Shown: piece after piece, positions 57,118 to 64,000 of the stretch
How positions within the stretch are numbered: position 1 is the stretch's first letter
Layout: the number at the start of each line of letters is the position of its first letter
From: Arthrobacter sp. AL12
GTDB taxonomy: Bacteria > Actinomycetota > Actinomycetes > Actinomycetales > Micrococcaceae
DNA length: 64,000 nucleotides
Direction: 5' to 3'
Assembly (NCBI RefSeq): GCF_029960645.1
Contig: NZ_JASBQY010000005.1
Span: 1-64,000, forward strand
The notes under the pieces: generated by a model
The model's input: only the letters and a program-made list of their open reading frames with translations
Databases searched by the model: none
What the model was told of the DNA's origin: nothing
Position numbers and translations under genes: made by a program

Positions 57118-57729
57118 TTATGGCCCATGGCCATCACGGCGCACGAGACGCCTGGCCGCGAGGCCGGAGAGCAGCGCCACGGTGAGGGCCATGAGCAGGC
57201 CCGCCACCGTGTAGCTGCCCACGAGCACGGCCACCGGCGTACGCTCATCCACCAGGGGCGAGGGCGCGAACGTCCACAGCAGGGCCGCCATCCACGCGCC
57301 CATGTTTGCCGGGATCCACCAGGCGCAGCGGGACACGGTCCGGCGCAGCACGAACCACTGCAGCGTGGGGATGGATGCAAGCAGCACGACCGCGCCGAGC
57401 CCGGCGACCGCGAGGACCGGCCCGGAGCGCCAGTCGACATCGAGGACCAACAACAGGCCCCCAACCGACCAGGCAAGGCCCGCCCCGGCAGCCGTCGCGG
57501 CGATCCAGGGCCCGCCGGGCACCGGCCGGTCGGAGCCGAAGCCGATCCACTGGCCCAGACCGAAGAGGAGCCCTTCGCCCACACCGGCGGCGATGGCCGC
57601 CGCATACAGGACGGGCCCCGGCGCCCCGGCCTGCGCCAGGGCGATGCCGACAACGGCCGGGACGGCGAACCCCAGGGTTTCCCCGACCGTCACGGCGAGC
57701 ACCCAGCGCCGCAGGAACCTTCCCTTCAC
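57118..57729 (-). CDS. Integral membrane protein of unknown function
   Basis: The 203-aa protein has about six helices, starting MKGRFLRRWVLAVTVGETLG. A tryptophan- and glycine-rich region (LQWFVLRRTVSRCAWWIPAN) recalls short actinobacterial membrane proteins with no assigned role. The C-terminus is basic (RRLVRRDGHGP). Coding character is good, in contrast to the decayed neighbours on each side. Confidence 0.8.
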   Translation of the reverse strand: MKGRFLRRWVLAVTVGETLGFAVPAVVGIALAQAGAPGPVLYAAAIAAGVGEGLLFGLGQWIGFGSDRPVPGGPWIAATAAGAGLAWSVGGLLLVLDVDWRSGPVLAVAGLGAVVLLASIPTLQWFVLRRTVSRCAWWIPANMGAWMAALLWTFAPSPLVDERTPVAVLVGSYTVAGLLMALTVALLSGLAARRLVRRDGHGP

Positions 57730-57856
57730 CTTCGCCGCCTCACTGCTGGATGTCCGCTGGCGGGATCAGGCTCCCACACCGTCACCACGGCGGCACCGCC
57801 GTAATTGTCTTGGCCGCGCGGTCCGAACAGTCGGTGTCGGGCAGCGCCGCCGCCGG

Positions 57857-58222
57857 CGCGAGGAGGACAGGAGCGCCGACGATGCCCGCGCTCTCCAGCA
57901 GCTCATGGGCCTGCGCGGCCTCAGGCAGCGGGCACCTGCCGGCGATGGGTGGGACGATCCGCCGGTCCTCGAGTAGCTCATACAGGGTGGCCCAGGCGGC
58001 CGGCAGCGGCCTGGGCAGTCCCCGGCAGCGACGGCGTAGCCGGACACGAACGGGAAACGCTGCGGATACTTCGAGCCCCCGACGGGCCTGTAAATCAAAG
58101 GCGCTCACTCTGCAGGCGTCAGCCCGCACCCTGACCTCGCCACGGCGAGGTGTCCCCACCCGGCGGGGCACGTCCTGCAGCACTTCCGGGCCGCCAGCAC
58201 GGCTCGCGACCACGCTGCAGTA
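57857..58222 (-). pseudogene. Decayed NADPH:quinone oxidoreductase (MDR family)
   Basis: Pieces of one protein lie in order but in different frames. First, VVASRAGGPEVLQ to CRVSAFDLQARRG is the N-terminus of a quinone oxidoreductase. Next, YPQRFPFVSGYAVAAGD in another frame is the following FPFVPGYDVAG segment. Then the first frame resumes with ATLYELLEDRRIVPPIAGRC and PLPEAAQAHELLESAGIVG, the C-terminus. The middle, including the Rossmann fold, is deleted. Two frameshifts plus an internal deletion make it non-functional. Confidence 0.75.
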
Positions 58223-58401
58223 CCCCGCGGGCGCCGCCCGCTCCGCTGGCGGGGCGGCGCAGCGGGCAGCAAGGTCTGCCCGTTGCGCAGCGGCTCTTGG
58301 TCCGGCGATCGGCCGTCCGTGACGCACGATGTCGGTCATGTCCGACTCCCGGAGCGCCGCTGGCGGCGGGAGCCTCAGCAGGGGACGCAGCACCCACCGG
58401 G

Positions 58402-58557
58402 CTAAGGGGTTGGCGTGCGCGTCCACCCGGCGTCCCCGAGTACCCACCCAGGCCCGGCGCGAACCAGGGAGACGTGGAAGGTGATCGGACCCGGGCCGGT
58501 GCTCAGCTGGTACACGCCGTCGGCGACGGCCAGCGGCTGCGGGGTTTTCGTCTGCAT
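58402..58557 (-). pseudogene. Truncated metallo-beta-lactamase-fold protein, N-terminus only
   Basis: A 51-aa frame from ATG 58557 has PLAVADGVYQLSTGPGPITF and VSLVRAGPGWVLGDAGW, the opening strands of MBL-fold hydrolases, then stops before the HxHxDH metal site. AAAGGA lies upstream, so it may still be translated, but it cannot be an active hydrolase. Confidence 0.65.
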
Positions 58558-58639
58558 TCCGATCGTCCTTTCCGGTGTGCCCGGCGCATCGGCGTCCTGC
58601 CTTCGGGCTCAACTGCTGCGCTTACAGTGCTACAAAATG

Positions 58640-58993
58640 TCATTCACCCATGTTTCGGGCAGGGGTGCCATCTTCTAGGAGGTGGCCGGCGATGGCGTCC
58701 GCGAATGCATCCAACTCCACCCAGTTCCGGGAGTCCCCGTATCGCCCGCCCAGGAGCGAACACTCTCCGCTGGCGGAACGGCGGTCCGCGGATGAAATCG
58801 CGGGCCTGAGGCAGCCATGCGCCGGAAGACACCGCACTGCCGCTGACCGCGGCCCCGAACTGTTCGATCGCCGTCGCCTGGTGGAGGGCTGCTCTTCAAC
58901 TGCCTGGCCGTGCGACCGGAGACGGGCGGCCAGCCTAAGGGCCACCTCTCGGGTGGAACCATGTCGGGACGCGAAGGCCGCTAGTATTGTCAC
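58640..58993 (-). pseudogene. Decayed flavodoxin-domain protein
   Basis: The frame starts MTILAAFASRHGSTREVALR, the FMN phosphate loop of flavodoxin/HemG-type proteins, and ends with GGRYGDSRNWVELDAFADAI, their C-terminus. The middle is out of frame: AWLPQARDFIRG is found in a second frame. The protein made from one frame would lack the FMN-binding core. Two compensating shifts are the simplest reading. Confidence 0.7.
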
Positions 58994-59621
58994 CGGCCGT
59001 CCGCCTTCCGGACAGCGCCGCGGTTGACCGACGTAGCAGCAGCACGGCGGCCAGCATCACCCAGATCGCCGGCGGGAGGTTGGCCACGACCACCCGGCCC
59101 CAGCCGGCGGCGTCGTAGAACCCGGCCGGGTCGAGGGGACCGCCGTACATCGATGGCACTGCGGCGGCGCACAGCAGGACTCCGACAAAGGCGATCCACC
59201 GAGTCCATCGAGGGAGGACTCCGGTAGCGGCGGCCGCCCAGCCGGCGGCACCGCGGAAAAGGCCCGTGATAGCGAAGGCAATGGAGCTGTTGCAGATCAG
59301 GATGTAGCCCATTGTCAGCGCGCGGTTCACGGACGGGTCAGGGTCCGGTGCCATGGCCCACCCGTACCCCGGATCGGCCCGGCGGATGAGGTGGCCCAAT
59401 CCGGCCGCGAAGATCATTGCCGACACGTACAGGCCCAGATCGAGCAGGATACGGGTGACGATGATGCTGCGGATCCGGTAGGCCTCCACCGCGCCGGCGG
59501 AGCTGTCATAGATCCCCACCGAAGGATCGTGCGCGAGGTACAGGGGGAACTGGGCCGCCCAAAAGACCAGCATTCCGACAGCAGCCCACCCGGTAAGTCT
59601 TCTGACCGCTCTGTTGTCCAG
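58935..59621 (-). CDS. DUF4386-like integral membrane protein
   Basis: A six-helix protein begins around LDNRAVRRLTGWAAVGMLVF and contains LLDLGLYVSAMIFAAGLGHL and WTRWIAFVGVLLCAAAVPSM. It is similar in layout to DUF4386 proteins. The frame is open to 59939, but the first 105 codons look non-coding. AAAGGA lies nine bases before CTG 59621, and the first ATG is 59573, so the start is unsure. The C-terminal 20 residues overlap the flavodoxin remnant, suggesting the end was also rearranged. Confidence 0.65.
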   Translation of the reverse strand: MDNRAVRRLTGWAAVGMLVFWAAQFPLYLAHDPSVGIYDSSAGAVEAYRIRSIIVTRILLDLGLYVSAMIFAAGLGHLIRRADPGYGWAMAPDPDPSVNRALTMGYILICNSSIAFAITGLFRGAAGWAAAATGVLPRWTRWIAFVGVLLCAAAVPSMYGGPLDPAGFYDAAGWGRVVVANLPPAIWVMLAAVLLLRRSTAALSGRRTAGDNTSGLRVPTWFHPRGGP

Positions 59622-60200
59622 GGCTGGCTTCCTTTCCGGGTCCTTCAGCCGGGGCGGCCCGTGGCCTGCGGAGGACGGTCGTAGCGGGTAAACGGTCTGC
59701 TCAGCTGTGCCGACTCCGTTGGGCGGCTGTGGCAACTGCTCTCCGACCTTCGCCTCCGTGGGGGCCTCCTTCCCGGAGCCAGGGACCTGCCGGCCTCGAT
59801 CGCCTCCAATGCAAGTACCAGCGTGATGCCTCAGGACCGGGGCAACACAGGGTCGAAGGTTCCGTGGCGGAGCTCGACATGCGTCCGTGGTGAACGTTGC
59901 GCGCCGAGCTCGGCGCCCCGGGGCGCACGCCTTCGCCACCAGGGGCCCACCTTCTCGGAGCTGGCGCAGGCGTTTGACGTCACCGGGAGGCCGGGCCCGT
60001 TGCCTTTACAGGTGCGTTGGACCCTTCCCTCTAGACGAAGACCGCCTGTGGCCCTGGTGTCGCAAATTCGCCCCAATCATGGCAGTTTCCCCCGCCGCGC
60101 CAGGAACCGCAGACATCACCCTCATGCGCAACCTCGACAATGCTCAGACACCATCAGCGGCACCCGGGCCAAGCGCCGCCCCCCACCAGCTGAGGGAGCG
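59622..60200. other. Region without a supported gene
   Basis: No frame in these 579 bp shows family similarity on either strand. A short plus-strand stretch near 59938-59990 reads like a helix-turn-helix (GPTFSELAQAFDV) but is isolated. The region borders the decayed genes and may hold further unrecognisable remnants. Confidence 0.4.
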
Positions 60201-60686
60201 TCAAGCGGGGACGGCGGTATTCATGGCCACACGCCGGCAGACGGTGGTCATAAACGGCGTGAATTCGTTCGCGGAACCCAGCCGGAGTCCGGCAGCGTGA
60301 GTCAGCACGCCGTCGTCGACCCGGAAAGTGTGCCGGGACGTGCCGCGTTCGCTGCGCCGTTCCATGGTGAGGGTGCCATCCTGCCAGCTGGCGCGTGCGG
60401 GCGCTTCCGGGGGCAGACCCATGCTGTTGACGTGGTACCAGAGAGTGTCCGGACGGTCCGGGTCCATGGTGAACACCCCGTGGCCCTCGAAGCGGGTCCC
60501 GTCGGCTTCCGTGTGCCGGTAGCTGTGGGTGACGGCCAGCCCGGCGGCGGCGCGGGCGAACGTCAGCTCGATGGCAGCAGCACGCGCCGGCCCCCACGGC
60601 GTGGCCTCCCATCGCGTGGTGCCGGTCCAATGCCCGAGGAACGCTTCAAGCGCCTCGTGTGCACTGCCGGGCAGCGGCCGGTCCAT
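60201..60686 (-). CDS. DUF1579-like hypothetical protein
   Basis: The 161-aa protein has the beta-barrel-like pattern EAFLGHWTGTTRWEATPWGP, VTHSYRHTEADGTRFEGHGV and TLWYHVNSMGLPPEAPARAS, resembling DUF1579/nitrobindin-like lipocalin-fold proteins. No histidine haem ligand is confidently placed. Codon use appears normal and the frame is intact, unlike its left neighbours. Confidence 0.75.
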   Translation of the reverse strand: MDRPLPGSAHEALEAFLGHWTGTTRWEATPWGPARAAAIELTFARAAAGLAVTHSYRHTEADGTRFEGHGVFTMDPDRPDTLWYHVNSMGLPPEAPARASWQDGTLTMERRSERGTSRHTFRVDDGVLTHAAGLRLGSANEFTPFMTTVCRRVAMNTAVPA

Positions 60687-60791
60687 GTTGTCCTTCCAGA
60701 TGGGGGCTCCTGAGTGACCCGTCCCATCATCACGCGGCGCCGCCTGCCCTGTCTAGGTGCGCGCGGGCCACCCGGGCCAGTGCAGGCCCAG

Positions 60792-60856
60792 CTCAGCGGC
60801 CTGCAGGGCCCAACGCAGCGGCCTGCGGGGCCAAACGCAGCGGCCTCTGCGGCCCC
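60792..60856. repeat. About 22-bp tandem units before the M16 gene end
   Basis: Three degenerate units sharing cagcggcctgc-ggggcc run over 60792-60856, between the DUF1579-like gene and the M16 peptidase stop. Confidence 0.7.
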
Positions 60857-60861
60857 GGTCC

Positions 60862-62205
60862 TCAGAGGCCGAAGGTCTCGGTTTCCTCGAAGGGACCCAC
60901 CACCGTGATGGTCCGCGGGGCGGCGGCGAGTTCGCGGGCGAGCTCCTGGACTTCGGCGGCGGTGACGGCCTTGATCTGGCGCAGGGTCTCGTCGATGTCC
61001 TGGTATTCACCGGAGACAAGTTCGGCCCGGCCCAGCCGGGACATCCGGGAACCGGTGTCCTCCAGGGCCAGCACGATTCCGCCGCAGAGCTGGCCTACGG
61101 CCTTGCGGAGTTCCTCCTCGGAGATGCCGCCCGCGGCCAGCTTGTCGAGTTCGGCGCCGAGCAGATCAAGGACCTGCCGCACCTTAGACGGCGTGCAGCC
61201 GGCGTACATGCCGAAGTAGCCGGCGTCGGCGTAGGAGGAGGCGAAGGAGTAGGTCGAGTACACCAGTCCGCGCTTCTCGCGGACCTCCTGGAATAGCCGG
61301 GAGGACATCCCCCCGCCGAGCACGGCGTTGAGCACGCTCATGATGAAGCGGCGGTCGTCGGTGGCGACGATCGTCGGGCAGCCCATGATGATGTTGGCCT
61401 GCTCCACCGGGCGCTTCACGACGTGCAGGCCTGCGGTGCCGGTGATGGCGGCGCGGTCGGTGGAGCGGCGCTGCACGGGGGCCGCTTCGGGTTCCAGGCT
61501 CCAGCCGGCGGCGTGCAGGGCGTCGACGACAAGGCCGCAGACGACGTCATGGTCCAGTCCCCCGGCGGCGGTGATGACGAGCTCGTCCGGGCGGTAGTAA
61601 CGGCGGTAGTGGTCCCAGACGGAGTCGCGGGCCACGGCCCGGATGGCGTCCGGGGTGCCGCCGATCGGCCGGCCCAGCGGGTGGGTGCCCAGCACGGCGC
61701 CGACGAAGTGTTCGTGGGCGACGTCGGTGGGGTCGTCACTGTCCATCGCGATCTCCTCGAGGATGACGTCGCGTTCCTGCTCCATCTCCTGCGGGTCCAG
61801 CACGGCCCCGGTGATCATGTCCGCGATGACGTCGATGGCCATGGGGAGGTCGGTGTCCAGCACCCGGGCGAAGTAGCAGGTGCTTTCCTTCGCCGTGGCG
61901 GCGTTGGATTCGCCGCCGACTTCGTCGAAGGCCGAGGCGATCTCCAGGGCGGTGCGCCGCTTGGTGCCTTTGAACAGCAGGTGCTCCAGGAAGTGGGTGG
62001 AGCCGTGCTGTCCGGGGGCCTCATCGCGGGAGCCGACGCCGACCCAGAAACCGATGGTGGCCGAGCGCTGGCCCGGCATCGCTTCGGTGAGCACGCGGAC
62101 GCCGCCGGGCAGGACCGAACGGCGCACCTCGGAACCGCCGTCGGCGCCGTGGATCAGGGTGTCAGCGTGCTGGTTCTGCTCAAGCGGCAGGGGGACGACA
62201 GTCAT
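60862..62205 (-). CDS. M16-family zinc peptidase (processing-peptidase-like)
   Basis: The 447-aa protein has the inverted zinc motif HFLEH (GSTHFLEHLLFKGT), the downstream Glu ligand in ATAKESTCYFARVL, and a C-terminal M16 domain with GLVYSTYSFASSYADAGYFG. It is the counterpart of Rv2782c/PepR downstream of pnp. The physiological substrate is unknown. ATG 62205 has AAAGG five bases upstream. TTG 62208 is the alternative. Confidence 0.95.
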   Translation of the reverse strand: MTVVPLPLEQNQHADTLIHGADGGSEVRRSVLPGGVRVLTEAMPGQRSATIGFWVGVGSRDEAPGQHGSTHFLEHLLFKGTKRRTALEIASAFDEVGGESNAATAKESTCYFARVLDTDLPMAIDVIADMITGAVLDPQEMEQERDVILEEIAMDSDDPTDVAHEHFVGAVLGTHPLGRPIGGTPDAIRAVARDSVWDHYRRYYRPDELVITAAGGLDHDVVCGLVVDALHAAGWSLEPEAAPVQRRSTDRAAITGTAGLHVVKRPVEQANIIMGCPTIVATDDRRFIMSVLNAVLGGGMSSRLFQEVREKRGLVYSTYSFASSYADAGYFGMYAGCTPSKVRQVLDLLGAELDKLAAGGISEEELRKAVGQLCGGIVLALEDTGSRMSRLGRAELVSGEYQDIDETLRQIKAVTAAEVQELARELAAAPRTITVVGPFEETETFGL

Positions 62206-62303
62206 CAAGGCCTTTCAGTAAACACGTGCCAAATCTGCCTGCAATCGTACCAGCGGCACACCGCCCCCACGGTCCGGCCGCGGCCCCGGGGATCCGCTGA
62301 CGA

Positions 62304-62326
62304 CGGCGGCCGGCAGCCGGCCGCCG
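62304..62326. terminator. Perfect inverted repeat downstream of pnp
   Basis: CGGCGGCCGGC and GCCGGCCGCCG face each other around one base. It is the second of two hairpins after pnp and has no U-tract. Confidence 0.55.
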
Positions 62327-62338
62327 TTAACGGCGGCA

Positions 62339-62364
62339 GGGCCGGTGGATGATCCACCGGCCCC
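62339..62364 (-). terminator. Hairpin directly after pnp
   Basis: GGGCCGGTGGAT and ATCCACCGGCCC form a near-perfect stem 20 bases after the pnp stop. It may terminate or protect the pnp transcript before the M16 gene. Confidence 0.7.
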
Positions 62365-62384
62365 GCCCCTTGAAACAGCAAAAA

Positions 62385-64000
62385 CTACTCTGCGGACTCC
62401 AAGGAGACCTCAGCGTTGTCGGCGTCCTCGGAGCCAGCCTCGCCAGCCACAACGGGTGACAGGGAGAGCTTGCCGCGGTCATCGATCTTGGTGATTTCCA
62501 CCTGGATCTTCTGGCCGACGGAGACGACGTCATCGACGTTGTCCACGCGCTTGCCGCCGGCGATCTTGCGCAGCTCGGAGATGTGCAGCAGACCGTCCTT
62601 GCCCGGAGTCAGGGAAACGAAGGCGCCGAAGGTCGTGGTTTTGACGACCGTACCCAGGTAGCGCTCGCCGATTTCCGGGATCTGCGGGTTGGCGATGGCG
62701 TTGATCGCGGACCGTGCTGCGTCGGCAGACGGGCCGTTCGTGGCGCCGATGTAGACAGTTCCGTCGTCCTCGATCGAGATGTCGGCTCCGGTGTCTTCCT
62801 GGATCTGGTTGATCATCTTGCCCTTCGGGCCGATGACCTCGCCGATCTTGTCTACCGGGATCTTGACCGCGATGACGCGCGGCGCGAACTCGGAGAGCTC
62901 GTCCGGGGTGTCGATCGCGGAGTTCAGGACGTCCAGGATGTGCAGGCGGGCTTCGCGGGCCTGCTTCAGGGCAGCGGCCAGGACGGAGGCCGGGATGCCG
63001 TCGAGCTTCGTGTCCAGCTGGATGGCCGTGACGAACTCAGCGGTACCGGCGACCTTGAAGTCCATGTCACCGAAGGCATCTTCGGCGCCGAGGATATCGG
63101 TCAGGGCTGCGTAGCGGGTCTGACCGTCGACCTGGTCGGAGACCAGGCCCATGGCGATACCGGCAACAGCGGCCTTCAGCGGCACACCTGCATTGAGCAG
63201 GGACAGCGTGGAGGCGCAGACGGAACCCATCGACGTCGAACCGTTGGAGCTGAGGGCCTCAGACACCTGGCGGATGGCGTAGGGGAATTCCTCGCGGGAC
63301 GGCAGCACCGGCATGATGGCGCGCTCGGCGAGGGCGCCGTGGCCGATTTCGCGGCGCTTCGGGGAACCGACGCGGCCGGTCTCGCCGGTGGAGTACGGCG
63401 GGAAGTTGTAGTTGTGCATGTAGCGCTTGCGCGTCACGGGAGACAGCGAGTCGATCTGCTGTTCCATCTTGAGCATGTTCAGCGTGGTGACACCCATGAT
63501 CTGGGTCTCGCCGCGCTCGAAGATGGCCGAGCCGTGAACGCGGGGCAGGACCTCAACTTCGGCGGTGAGCTGGCGGATGTCCGTCAGGCCGCGGCCGTCG
63601 ATGCGGATCTGGTCCGTGAGGATGCGCTGGCGCACAACGTGCTTGGTGACGGAGCGGAAGGCTGCGGACAGCTCCTTCTCACGGCCTTCGAACTGGCCGG
63701 CCAGGGAAGAGGTGACCTCGTCCTTGAGCTCGTCGGAGGCGGTGTCGCGCTCCTGCTTGTCGGCGATCTGGAAGACAGCGGCCAGCTTCGCGGCGGCAGC
63801 GGACTCAACAGCGGCGTAGACGTCGTCCTGGTAGTCCAGGAAGACCGGGAACTCGACGGTCGGCTTGGCGGCGCGCGCTGCCAGGTCGGACTGCGCTTCG
63901 CAGAGGGCCTTGATGAACGGCTTGGCAGCCTCGAGGCCTTCGGAAACAACCTCTTCGGTCGGGGCGGTGGCGCCCTGTTCCTTGATGAGGTTCCAGGAAT
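62385..64000 (-). CDS. pnp: Polyribonucleotide nucleotidyltransferase (partial, 5' end beyond window)
   Basis: The frame runs from the right edge to the stop at 62385, about 538 codons. It contains the linker and second RNase PH domain ([20 protein letters not shown], then [20 protein letters not shown] and [21 protein letters not shown]), the KH domain ([20 protein letters not shown]) and the S1 domain ([19 protein letters not shown]), then an acidic tail. It degrades RNA 3' to 5' with phosphate. In actinobacteria the enzyme is also called GpsI. A GTG at 63635 is internal, not the start. Confidence 0.98.
   Translation of the reverse strand, partial: SWNLIKEQGATAPTEEVVSEGLEAAKPFIKALCEAQSDLAARAAKPTVEFPVFLDYQDDVYAAVESAAAAKLAAVFQIADKQERDTASDELKDEVTSSLAGQFEGREKELSAAFRSVTKHVVRQRILTDQIRIDGRGLTDIRQLTAEVEVLPRVHGSAIFERGETQIMGVTTLNMLKMEQQIDSLSPVTRKRYMHNYNFPPYSTGETGRVGSPKRREIGHGALAERAIMPVLPSREEFPYAIRQVSEALSSNGSTSMGSVCASTLSLLNAGVPLKAAVAGIAMGLVSDQVDGQTRYAALTDILGAEDAFGDMDFKVAGTAEFVTAIQLDTKLDGIPASVLAAALKQAREARLHILDVLNSAIDTPDELSEFAPRVIAVKIPVDKIGEVIGPKGKMINQIQEDTGADISIEDDGTVYIGATNGPSADAARSAINAIANPQIPEIGERYLGTVVKTTTFGAFVSLTPGKDGLLHISELRKIAGGKRVDNVDDVVSVGQKIQVEITKIDDRGKLSLSPVVAGEAGSEDADNAEVSLESAE

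Noticed and set aside
59930..60000. Helix-turn-helix fragment on the plus strand
   Set aside because: About 15 residues read like an HTH, but there is no start, no continuation and no neighbouring support.

Overview
The window is chromosomal DNA from a high-GC actinobacterium. Gene order and protein style fit the Micrococcaceae (Arthrobacter/Pseudarthrobacter type): a DUF222/HNH gene at the left edge, SOS boxes of the form GAACatatatTCGAA, a split proton-translocating transhydrogenase, bifunctional PriA in the histidine cluster, and the actinobacterial order lexA / LysM / hflX / dapF / miaA / miaB / recX / recA / DUF3046 / clgR / cinA / pgsA / ftsK / rnj / dapA / dapB / M16 peptidase / pnp. 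That order is also familiar from mycobacteria. Most genes lie on the minus strand. I see no rRNA, tRNA, CRISPR array, insertion sequence or prophage.

Layout. 1-5 kb: the start of a DUF222/HNH gene, a phosphopantetheinyl transferase with an internal hexapeptide repeat, and pheS-pheT. 5-15.7 kb: mixed housekeeping and accessory genes, namely an HEXXH membrane protein with a SIMPL protein, pyroglutamyl peptidase, an SOS-boxed Rv2578c-type radical SAM protein, the pntAA-pntAB-pntB transhydrogenase, a NUDIX hydrolase, a lipoprotein, an MFS transporter, a CDF/ZnT9-like transporter and a GlsB-type stress protein. 15.8-19.7 kb: the infC-rpmI-rplT-trmH translation cluster. infC appears to start at AUU behind a terminator-like hairpin, and IF-3 and L20 carry long Ala/Lys-rich tails. 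19.8-25.7 kb: an MFS transporter, then hisC-hisB-hisH-(52-aa membrane protein)-priA-sseB.

25.7-40 kb is the DNA-damage and RNA-modification block. It holds a LysM gene (the position of the SOS division suppressors ChiZ and DivS) divergent from lexA, a DinG-type helicase, hflX, an RsmC-like methyltransferase, dapF, miaA, miaB, recX, recA, a DUF3046 gene, a MarR regulator, clgR and cinA. 40-50.3 kb: pgsA, ftsK, RNase J, dapA, a nitrilase-superfamily protein, a small SOS-boxed DUF222-like gene, an acyltransferase-like membrane protein, a TPR protein and dapB. 50.3-56.5 kb is a molybdenum-cofactor island: moaE-mogA-moaC-moeA and a membrane-anchored SUOX/YedY-like oxidoreductase on minus, with moaA-moaD divergent on plus. 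It makes the cofactor and one likely user. 56.5-60.7 kb is a visibly decayed accessory stretch with remnants of an alpha/beta hydrolase, a quinone oxidoreductase, a metallo-beta-lactamase-fold protein and a flavodoxin. The window ends with an M16 peptidase and the 3' part of pnp.

No clearly new multi-gene system is visible. The most interesting signals are the distributed SOS regulon (two target genes with the box almost touching the start codon), the infC leader and start, the repeat inserted beside the active-site motif of the phosphopantetheinyl transferase, and the molybdo-oxidoreductase with an internal twin-arginine motif behind a multi-pass membrane domain.
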